The position numbers and the translations under genes are program-made. From Verrucomicrobiota bacterium (lineage in GTDB: Bacteria > Verrucomicrobiota > Verrucomicrobiia > Opitutales > Opitutaceae): a DNA stretch of 12,257 nt. Of the stretch, positions 7,373-12,257 are shown one piece after another. The first letter of the stretch is position 1; every line of letters starts with the position of its first letter. The notes under the pieces are model-generated. The model saw only the letters and a program-made list of their open reading frames with translations, did not search any database and was not told the origin of the DNA. The stretch covers positions 1 through 12,257 of the forward strand of contig RFJS01000334.1 of the NCBI GenBank assembly GCA_003694825.1, read 5' to 3'.

Positions 7373-9241
7373 TCACCGCACCAGCCGCCGTCGCACCGCG
7401 AAAGCCCGGGCGACATTCGCCGTCAGGATCCGCATCAACTCCGCCGCGTCGATCCCGCGCGAACGCAACATGGGCGCAAAATCCACAAACAGCGTCTCAT
7501 ACCCGCGAAACGTGCCGCCATCCGGCTTTCCGGGATCATACCAACCGGCGTCATGCGACAACAACACCCGGCCCAGCAGATCCGCCTCCCGCAGCATCAA
7601 CAGCACCGCCAGATGCCGCTCCAGCGACTCCGGCCGCAATCCATCCAGCGAAATCCATGCTCCCCGACGGGCCGCCTCGAAAATCGCCCCATCCGGCGCA
7701 TTTTGCGCATGCACCCAGACAAAGGCCTCCGGCGCCACGCCATGGGCCTCCAGAATCTCCAACATCGCCAGCCCCGGTCCGCTCCCAGTGTGAGCCGCGA
7801 TGGTCAAGCCCGTCTCCCGGTGCGCCAATGCCGCTGCCTCGACCAGTTTGCGATCGATCGCCGACAAGGCCGCCTCGGGATCCACCCCGATCTTGATAAA
7901 TCCCGGCCGAATCCCCGTATCGCCGATTCCCTCGCGTGCCTCGGCGATCCAGATCGCGGCCAACGCCTCCGCTGAAAGCTCCCTCGCGTGCGCCGGCACG
8001 AACTTGTCGCCGGCCGCCCCGTAGTAGCCCGTATTCGTCACAAACCGCACCCCCGTTCGTTCCGAAAGCGCGCGCAGCAACTGCGGATCTCGCCCGATAA
8101 AGGCCGGCGTGCACTCGAATATCGCCGCCACCCCGCGCGCCGCCGCGGCGCGCACATGCGGTTCCGCCACGGCGAGGACCGCCTCCGGCTCGTAACGGCC
8201 CGGAGTTATGCGGTCGGCCCCGATGAAGTCGACCAGCACATGTTCATGCGCCAGCGCCATGCCCAGCCGCGACGCCGCCACCGGCCCGGTGACGGTCTCG
8301 ATCCATCCCGCTTCCGCGGCCGCGGCCTCGGCCTCGAGCGACGGCAGCCAGCCGTGCATCCGCATCCAGTCCTCCACCCGCGCCGGCCACGCATCCGTCG
8401 TGCCATGACCCTTTCGCATCCCGAAACCGTGCCCGCCTCGCTCGAAGATATGCAACTCCGCCGGGACGCCCGCCTCCCGCAGCGCCCGGAAAAAGCCGAT
8501 GCTGTTCTCGGGGGGCACGACACGGTCGTCGGCGGCGTGAATCAACAGCGTCGGCGGCGTGCGCGCCGTGACCTGCCGCTCCGTCGACAACAGGGCCTTC
8601 AACGCCTCCGGGGCCGGCTCGCCGATCAGATTGCGGCGCGACCCCGCGTGCGTCCACGGCACGTCCATGAAACTGATCACCGGATACACCAGCACCGCGA
8701 AATCGGGCCGCGCGCTCACCGCGTCGAGGGCGCTCCCCGTCCGGCCATCCGGATGATCGAAAAGCGTCGCCGCGGTCGAAGCCAGGTGCCCGCCGGCCGA
8801 AAACCCGAGCACCCCGATCCGGTCCGGCCGCACGCCGTAATCCGCCGCCCGCGAGCGCACCACGCGGATCGCCTGCAACACATCGCGCAGCGGATGCGGG
8901 TGCCCGTAGTCGCCCAGGCGATAGCGCAGGACAAACGCCGTTACTCCCCGGGACTGCAGCCAGAGTCCCACCTCCCAGCCTTCGTGGCCGAAAGCCTCCC
9001 GGGCGTAGCAGCCTCCCGGGCACACCACCACCGCCGTCCCGGAGTTCGCTGCGGGAGCCGCCCGATAGACCGTCAGCGAGGGATCGTGGATATTGCGCAC
9101 CCGATCCCCCTCCCAGACCTCGGCCCCGCCATCGGCCCGGCCGCCCGGCACGCCGTCGGGCCAGATCCGGATCACTTCATCACTGAGCTGGGCAAACGCC
9201 CCGGTTGCCACCCACAGGGTCATCAGAAGAAAGCCTCGCAT
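7373..9241 (-). CDS. Secreted two-domain hydrolase: alpha/beta-hydrolase esterase fused to phosphotriesterase-family metallohydrolase
   Basis: A signal peptide (residues 1-17, cleavage after GAFA) precedes two complete enzymes in one 622-residue frame. The first (about 20-298) is an alpha/beta-hydrolase like acetylxylan or feruloyl esterases: oxyanion region VCPGGCY (73-79), nucleophile GFSAG (Ser148), acid AADDRVVP (Asp239) and GGHGFG (His271). A Glu/Ala-rich linker (301-312) follows. The second (about 313-622) is a phosphotriesterase-family TIM barrel with all binuclear metal ligands in place: HEH (332-334), the carbamylated Lys450 in GFIKI, His484 in AAHTG, His511 in WVHAQN and Asp564 in LSHDAGW. 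Relatives act as lactonases, amide hydrolases or phosphotriesterases. The GGGAGG upstream is 14 or more bases from the ATG, a poor spacing. The NTF2-like gene lies 71 bases upstream on the same strand. Substrate unknown; sequential attack on an acylated lactone or sugar is inference. Confidence 0.9.
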   Translation of the reverse strand: MRGFLLMTLWVATGAFAQLSDEVIRIWPDGVPGGRADGGAEVWEGDRVRNIHDPSLTVYRAAPAANSGTAVVVCPGGCYAREAFGHEGWEVGLWLQSRGVTAFVLRYRLGDYGHPHPLRDVLQAIRVVRSRAADYGVRPDRIGVLGFSAGGHLASTAATLFDHPDGRTGSALDAVSARPDFAVLVYPVISFMDVPWTHAGSRRNLIGEPAPEALKALLSTERQVTARTPPTLLIHAADDRVVPPENSIGFFRALREAGVPAELHIFERGGHGFGMRKGHGTTDAWPARVEDWMRMHGWLPSLEAEAAAAEAGWIETVTGPVAASRLGMALAHEHVLVDFIGADRITPGRYEPEAVLAVAEPHVRAAAARGVAAIFECTPAFIGRDPQLLRALSERTGVRFVTNTGYYGAAGDKFVPAHARELSAEALAAIWIAEAREGIGDTGIRPGFIKIGVDPEAALSAIDRKLVEAAALAHRETGLTIAAHTGSGPGLAMLEILEAHGVAPEAFVWVHAQNAPDGAIFEAARRGAWISLDGLRPESLERHLAVLLMLREADLLGRVLLSHDAGWYDPGKPDGGTFRGYETLFVDFAPMLRSRGIDAAELMRILTANVARAFAVRRRLVR

Positions 9242-9312
9242 GATCGGCCGCTCATCCTCCCGGCAACCGGGGCGAAGTCAACGCACCACCCCCGCCGCCG
9301 ATGCGACAACGA

Positions 9313-9699
9313 TCATTCGACCTCCGCACTGGCCTCGTAGATATCGACCTCGACGATTCGCCCGGCCTTCCACCGCCACACGTGGACGAACAGCCCCTCG
9401 AAGACCTGCCCGGTCTCCACCAAAACCCGCCGCACATCCAGCAGCGCCACCACCCGGTCTCCCGCCTGCAGCAACGACTTCACCTCAAAGCGCTGGTTGT
9501 CCACCCGCGTCATGTTGGCGAAGTAGCGCTGGATCGCCTCCGTCCCCACGTGCACGCCGCGAAACGGCGAGCACGGATGACTATGGGTGCGCCACACGAC
9601 ATGCTCATCGAGCGCCTGAAACAACGGCACCAGGTCGGCCTCCGCATAGGCTTCATAAATCTCGCGTGCCAGAGGCAGCAGGTCGGGCACCGGTTTCAT
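9313..9699 (-). CDS. NTF2-like / SnoaL-like small protein
   Basis: The 128 residues fit the cone-shaped NTF2-like fold shared by SnoaL cyclases, ketosteroid isomerases and many proteins of unknown role. The start LAREIYEAYAEADLVPLFQALDEHVVW is the typical first helix pair and strand. GTEAIQRYFANM (52-63) is the third helix, and the rest is beta-sheet (FEVKSLLQAGDRVVALLDV, FVHVWRWKAGRIVEVDIYE). There is no signal peptide, so it is cytoplasmic. His33 and Asp31 near the pocket entrance, or Asp118, could be functional, but no catalytic set is recognised. The gene lies 71 bases upstream of the esterase/phosphotriesterase fusion on the same strand and may be co-transcribed with it. The ATG has no Shine-Dalgarno sequence. 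Fold assignment is reasonable; function is unknown. Confidence 0.85.
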   Translation of the reverse strand: MKPVPDLLPLAREIYEAYAEADLVPLFQALDEHVVWRTHSHPCSPFRGVHVGTEAIQRYFANMTRVDNQRFEVKSLLQAGDRVVALLDVRRVLVETGQVFEGLFVHVWRWKAGRIVEVDIYEASAEVE

Positions 9700-9816
9700 T
9701 GCGGAAGCGTGCTACACGGCCGCGGCATCGGCACCGAGCAAAAAACGCACTTTCGCGCTTTCCCCGCTCGATCCTTGTCTACCACACGCAAGCCGCCGCT
9801 ATCGGCGCTCTCTACC
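9700..9816. promoter_or_regulatory. Divergent promoter region between NTF2-like and TonB-domain genes
   Basis: These 117 bases separate two divergent starts and must hold promoter signals for at least the plus-strand gene. A loose candidate for the plus strand is TTGTCT (9775-9780), then 18 bases, then CTATCG (9799-9804). The -10 match is poor, so I do not call it. The stretch includes a short A-run (about 9740-9745) in otherwise GC-rich sequence. No Shine-Dalgarno sequence precedes either start, suggesting leaderless or SD-independent initiation. Confidence 0.35.
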
Positions 9817-10548
9817 ATGACTCTCAAGATAGCTACCCGTATTGCCCGCATGATTGCGGTCCTTCCCTGCCTCTCGCTCGCCCTGAGCGCCGCCGTTACT
9901 CCGCCCCGGCCGATTTCCACGGTGGCCCCGAAACACCCGCCCGAGCTTCTCGCCAAGGGCGTCGACGGCTCCGCAACCGTGAAGTTCAAGGTCAATGCCG
10001 ACGGCACCGTCTCCGACGCCACCGTCACCAAAGCCACCGATCCGGCCTTCGGCGAGGCCGCCATCGCCGCCGTGAATCAGTGGCAGTTCGAGCCGGCCAC
10101 CCGCGACGGCGAGGCGATCTCGATCAAGGTCGCCCAGAAATTCGATTTTCAGGCCCCGCCGGAAAAGAAGTTCGAAGCGGTTGTCGGCCGCCCCGTCTTC
10201 ATGGCGCCCCCCGACGGGGTGATCTCGGCAAAGGACCTCGGCCATCGGCCCAAGCCCGTCGTCCCCATCAAAGCGCCGTATCCGCCGAGCCTCGCCGGTT
10301 CCGGCAAGGAGGCGCTCGTGCGCGTCCGTTTTATCATCAATACCGACGGTCTCGCCATCAACCCCGAGGTCGTCGGGGTCGAGGGCGACAAAGGCTTCGA
10401 ACCCTACGCGCTGCTCGCCGTTGCGCGGGCCCGCTGGGAGCCCATCGAGCACGAGGGCAAGATCGTTCCCGTCTCCATGCAGGTGCCCGTTCGCTTCGCG
10501 GAAAAGCCCGCCGGCGGCGCGAAGGGGAAAGCCAGGGCCGAGCACTGA
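9817..10548 (+). CDS. Exported protein with two TonB C-terminal domains
   Basis: The 243-residue protein begins with a basic stretch and a hydrophobic segment (MTLKIATRIARMIAVLPC, then LSLALSA), a signal peptide or short anchor ending near residue 26. Two TonB C-terminal-type domains follow. The first (35-112) has PKHPPELLAKGVDG, VKFKVNADGTVSDATV and AVNQWQFEPATRDG. The second (145-228) has IKAPYPPSLAGSGKEA, VRFIINTDG and AVARARWEPIEHEG. A link FQAPPEKKFEAVVG joins them, and the tail is Lys/Ala-rich. Classical TonB has one such domain after a long Pro-rich rod; here the rod is absent and the domain is doubled, so contact with a TonB-dependent receptor across the periplasm is doubtful. The open frame runs upstream to 9301, but that part lies over the NTF2-like gene, and the ATG at 9817 starts the signal sequence. 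A terminator follows at 10575-10607. Confidence 0.88.
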   Translation: MTLKIATRIARMIAVLPCLSLALSAAVTPPRPISTVAPKHPPELLAKGVDGSATVKFKVNADGTVSDATVTKATDPAFGEAAIAAVNQWQFEPATRDGEAISIKVAQKFDFQAPPEKKFEAVVGRPVFMAPPDGVISAKDLGHRPKPVVPIKAPYPPSLAGSGKEALVRVRFIINTDGLAINPEVVGVEGDKGFEPYALLAVARARWEPIEHEGKIVPVSMQVPVRFAEKPAGGAKGKARAEH

Positions 10549-10574
10549 TCCCCGCTCGACTTTCCTTTCCTGCC

Positions 10575-10607
10575 AAACGGGCGAACCGGTTTCGGTTCGC
10601 CCGTTTT
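10575..10607. terminator. Bidirectional rho-independent terminator between convergent genes
   Basis: AAACGGGCGAACC (10575-10587) pairs perfectly with GGTTCGCCCGTTT (10594-10606): a 13-bp stem with a 6-base loop, GGTTTC. The stem ends in TTTT (10604-10607) on the plus strand, and the mirrored A-run gives GTTT on the minus strand. It sits between the plus-strand TonB-domain gene (stop at 10548) and the convergent peroxiredoxin gene (stop at 10631), and so can end both transcripts. It is the clearest terminator in the window. Confidence 0.88.
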
Positions 10608-10630
10608 CCGTACCACGGCCGCCGCCGCAC

Positions 10631-11104
10631 TCACAGCGCGGCGAGTGCGTCCTGCAATTGCTCCGCGTGGCGCTTCGGATCAACCTTCTCGATGACCGCA
10701 AGCACGGTCCCGTCCGTATCCAGAATATACGCCGACCGTGACGGCGCCATGTATTTCCGGCCATACATCGATTTCTGCACCATGGAGTCGGCCGCTTTCG
10801 CGAACTGAAACTCCGGATCCGAGACCAGCGTAAAGCCGACCCCCATCTTCTCCGCATACCGCTGATGCGAGCGGCAGGTATCCCGCGAAATCGCCACGAC
10901 GTTATAGCCCTGCCGGTCAAACGTCTCCCAGGAGCGCGCCAGCTCCGCCACCTGCACATCGCAGGCGCTCGTGTTGTTGCGCATGTAGACCGAAACAATC
11001 GTCCGCCTCGTCAGCAGGTCGGCGAACTTCACGGTCGCCTCCGCCCCGTCGCGCACAACGCGCACCTCGAAGTCTGTATTCAGTTTTTCTCCGACGTCTA
11101 TCAT
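10631..11104 (-). CDS. Peroxiredoxin / AhpC-TSA family (Bcp/PrxQ-like) with altered active-site motif
   Basis: The 157-residue thioredoxin-fold protein is cytoplasmic and predicted to reduce peroxides through a thiol. The peroxidatic loop reads VYMRNNTSAC (39-48), which aligns with the Bcp motif YPKDNTPGC. Thr45 and Cys48 are kept, but the conserved proline of PxxxTxxC is Met41. Arg123 in APSRSAYILD is in the place of the conserved arginine. The resolving cysteine five residues after the peroxidatic one in many Bcp proteins is absent. Cys77 in SRDTCRSH is the only other cysteine and could resolve. The tail (DTDGTVLAVIEKVDPKRHAEQL) is typical of Bcp. A non-peroxidase redox role is possible if Met41 disables the pocket. 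It is on the same strand as the nucleotidyltransferase, 77 bases downstream, with only a weak ribosome site. Confidence 0.88.
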   Translation of the reverse strand: MIDVGEKLNTDFEVRVVRDGAEATVKFADLLTRRTIVSVYMRNNTSACDVQVAELARSWETFDRQGYNVVAISRDTCRSHQRYAEKMGVGFTLVSDPEFQFAKAADSMVQKSMYGRKYMAPSRSAYILDTDGTVLAVIEKVDPKRHAEQLQDALAAL

Positions 11105-11131
11105 CGTCCCGAGACCCCATCATCGCCGCTC

Positions 11132-11152
11132 CGGCGAGTCAACGGCTCGCCG
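11132..11152 (-). terminator. Weak hairpin between the nucleotidyltransferase and peroxiredoxin genes
   Basis: CGGCGAG (11132-11138) and CTCGCCG (11146-11152) form a perfect 7-bp GC-rich stem with a 7-base loop, in the 77-base gap after the nucleotidyltransferase stop. No T-run follows on the minus strand, so it is not a classical intrinsic terminator. It may be a weak or Rho-assisted stop or an mRNA 3'-end stabiliser that separates the two genes. Such stems also arise by chance in GC-rich DNA. Confidence 0.3.
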
Positions 11153-11181
11153 CCCCGCCCGAACCAGCCCGGACGCCTGCC

Positions 11182-11883
11182 TCACAACGGCCGCAAATCC
11201 TCCGGCCGTCCCGCGTCCCGCCACCGGCAGCCATCCACGCGATGCGCCCGGATCACCTCTCCGGCACCGGCGAGCCGCAGGTAGCTCGAGACAATGGAAA
11301 ACGCCCCGGTCTCGCTCAACAGATCCAGCAGCCGGGGGGACACGACATGGATGCCGCAAAACCCGAGCGGCGTCACGGTCCCGTTCGCCGGATCCCTCAC
11401 GAGCACATCTCCCTGCGGTGTCCGCCGGCCGCAAAGACGACCCGCCCCGTCGAACAGCAGCGGCCGGTTCGTCTCCCGTGGCTTCGCCGCGAGGCTCGCC
11501 AGCGCGCCGGAGGCACAATGCGCCGCATACATCGCCCGCAGATCGATGTCGCTGAGGACATCCACATTGTGGACAAAAAACGGCTCGTTTCCCCGAAGAA
11601 ACGCCGCCGCCGCTTTCAATCCACCCCCGGTATCGAGCAGCTCCTTTTCCCGGGAGAAGCGCACCGCCACGCCGGGCGGACGATGCCTCTCCATCCACGC
11701 CTCGATCTGCTCCCCGAGATGGTGGAGATTGATCACGACGGAGGTCACACCGGCCTCCACCAGGCGCTCGAGGACAACCGCCAGCAGCGGGCGACCGCCG
11801 ACCTCCACGAGGGCCTTTGGCTTTCGCTCCGTGATCGGCCGCAGGCGCCGGCCCAGCCCGGCGGCAAAAATCATCGCCTTCAT
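11182..11883 (-). CDS. Sugar-1-phosphate nucleotidyltransferase (MurU / mannose-1-phosphate guanylyltransferase-like)
   Basis: This enzyme would join a sugar-1-phosphate to an NTP, releasing pyrophosphate. The 233 residues match the short MurU-like class. Motifs in order are the nucleotide loop AAGLGRRLRPIT (7-18), Lys23 in KPKALVEVGG, DTGGGLK (84-90), metal-binding Asp108 in HNVDVL (usually NGD), LGFCGIHV (173-180) and the second metal Asp223 in WRDAGRPEDL. The start is placed at the ATG at 11883. It has AAGGAGG 7 bases ahead and overlaps the TGA of the RapZ-domain gene by one base (TGATG). The longer open frame to 12135 lies over that gene and has no family resemblance. In Pseudomonas, MurU makes UDP-N-acetylmuramate from a kinase product in cell-wall recycling. 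The RapZ-domain partner supports an amino-sugar substrate. GDP-mannose synthesis is the alternative. Confidence 0.9.
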   Translation of the reverse strand: MKAMIFAAGLGRRLRPITERKPKALVEVGGRPLLAVVLERLVEAGVTSVVINLHHLGEQIEAWMERHRPPGVAVRFSREKELLDTGGGLKAAAAFLRGNEPFFVHNVDVLSDIDLRAMYAAHCASGALASLAAKPRETNRPLLFDGAGRLCGRRTPQGDVLVRDPANGTVTPLGFCGIHVVSPRLLDLLSETGAFSIVSSYLRLAGAGEVIRAHRVDGCRWRDAGRPEDLRPL

Positions 11884-12257
11884 CACGCCCCCTCCTTCGC
11901 GCCGGCCTCCCTCACGACATCGCGGTGATGCAGCTCCACCACCACGCCCGGCTGCGCGCCCAGCCCCTTTGCCAGCTGCGTGGCGCAATAGACCGACCGA
12001 TGCTGCCCGCCCGTGCACCCGAAGGCCACCGAGAGATGAGTGAATCGACGTTTTTGATACGCCTTGACCACCTGCCCGATCACATCCCGGACACTTCTGA
12101 GAAACTCGTGCACCTCCGGCTGCCCCTCGAGCCACGCCGCCACCGGCGCATCATCGCCGGCGAGATGTCGATACGCCTCGAGGCGCCCGGGGTTGGGCAG
12201 CGCCCGGCAGTCGAACACAAACCCGCCGCCATGCCCGGAGGCATCTTCCGGCAGACC
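11883..12257 (-). CDS. RapZ C-terminal domain protein, N-terminus beyond the window
   Basis: Only the last 124 residues are visible; the frame is open to the right edge, so the start is not in the window. The visible part is the RapZ C-terminal domain: GLPEDASGHGG, then FDCRALPNPGR (RapZ FDVRFLPNP), then DAPVAAWLEGQPEVHEF and HLSVAFGCTGGQHRSV, followed by VELHHRDV. The CTGGQHRSV loop is the domain's hallmark. In E. coli this part of RapZ binds glucosamine-6-phosphate and RNA and controls GlmS synthesis. Whether the missing part is the RapZ P-loop domain, an aminoglycoside-phosphotransferase-type kinase or nothing more cannot be seen. The stop shares one base with the nucleotidyltransferase ATG, so the two act together. 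From memory, kinase/RapZ-C fusions next to such transferases occur in Bacteroidota and related groups, which would make this an AmgK/MurU-like pair. Confidence 0.9.
   Translation of the reverse strand, partial: GLPEDASGHGGGFVFDCRALPNPGRLEAYRHLAGDDAPVAAWLEGQPEVHEFLRSVRDVIGQVVKAYQKRRFTHLSVAFGCTGGQHRSVYCATQLAKGLGAQPGVVVELHHRDVVREAGAKEGA
11891..11897 (-). promoter_or_regulatory. Ribosome binding site that fixes the nucleotidyltransferase start
   Basis: AAGGAGG on the minus strand lies within the last codons of the RapZ-domain gene, 7 bases before the ATG at 11883. It is one of the two best Shine-Dalgarno sequences in the window. It favours this ATG over the longer open frame and, with the TGATG overlap, indicates that the two genes are one translationally coupled unit. 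Confidence 0.8.

Noticed and set aside
9251..9278. Small CCCGG-CAA-CCGGG hairpin between the NTF2-like and fusion genes
   Set aside because: Five pairs with a 3-base loop and no T-run; expected by chance at this GC content.
7988..9340. Plus-strand open frame of 450 codons opposite the esterase/phosphotriesterase fusion
   Set aside because: Arg/His/Pro-rich shadow translation; the minus strand has two complete enzyme active sites.
9301..9816. N-terminal extension of the TonB-domain gene
   Set aside because: It runs antisense through the NTF2-like gene and has no domain; a signal peptide begins at the ATG at 9817.
11884..12135. N-terminal extension of the nucleotidyltransferase
   Set aside because: It lies over the RapZ-domain gene in another frame, and a strong Shine-Dalgarno sequence marks the ATG at 11883.
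1..12257. Mobile element, CRISPR array, toxin-antitoxin pair or defence island
   Set aside because: No transposase, integrase, regularly spaced repeats, paired small genes or nuclease/helicase signatures were found on either strand.

Overview
The window is a GC-rich stretch of bacterial chromosome that is almost fully coding. I read eleven protein genes, one gene cut by the right edge and one possible 7-residue leader peptide. I see no tRNA, rRNA, CRISPR array, transposase or phage gene. The mix (FloA with two NfeD proteins, a sulfatase, an exported esterase, a protein with two TonB C-terminal domains, and a membrane protein ending in an LRDPxxLxxAxVLREVLGxP motif) suggests a Verrucomicrobiota bacterium, perhaps of the Opitutaceae type. 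This is an inference from gene content; no marker gene is present.

Layout. Positions 11-3719 (minus) form a tight operon read right to left: a membrane-bound NfeD with a ClpP-like serine protease domain, a short NfeD with an OB-fold, the flotillin-like FloA, and an unrecognised single-pass membrane protein with a coiled coil. The first three genes overlap by 4 bases at each junction. A strong Shine-Dalgarno sequence ahead of the operon points not at the protease start but at a 7-codon ORF whose stop overlaps that start. Positions 3844-5631 (minus) encode a ClC-type chloride/proton exchanger with two CBS domains. A 235-base divergent region then separates it from a sulfatase without signal peptide (5867-7336, plus).

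From 7373 to 9699 (minus) lie a small NTF2/SnoaL-like protein and, downstream of it, an exported two-domain enzyme: an alpha/beta-hydrolase esterase fused to a complete phosphotriesterase-family metallohydrolase. Divergent from these, 9817-10548 (plus) encodes a secreted protein with two TonB C-terminal domains. It ends at a perfect 13-bp hairpin shared with the convergent peroxiredoxin gene (10631-11104, minus). At the right edge, a MurU-like sugar-1-phosphate nucleotidyltransferase (11182-11883) follows, with a 1-base overlap, the C-terminal domain of a RapZ-family protein that continues past the window.

How the genes may work together. The left operon is an envelope or membrane-organisation module. 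The sulfatase and the esterase/phosphotriesterase fusion fit breakdown of esterified or sulfated polysaccharides, or of lactones. The RapZ-C/nucleotidyltransferase pair looks like amino-sugar sensing joined to nucleotide-sugar synthesis or cell-wall recycling. No wholly unknown defence or mobile system is visible. The most unusual items are the esterase/phosphotriesterase fusion, the RapZ-C/MurU-like pair and the fourth member of the flotillin operon.
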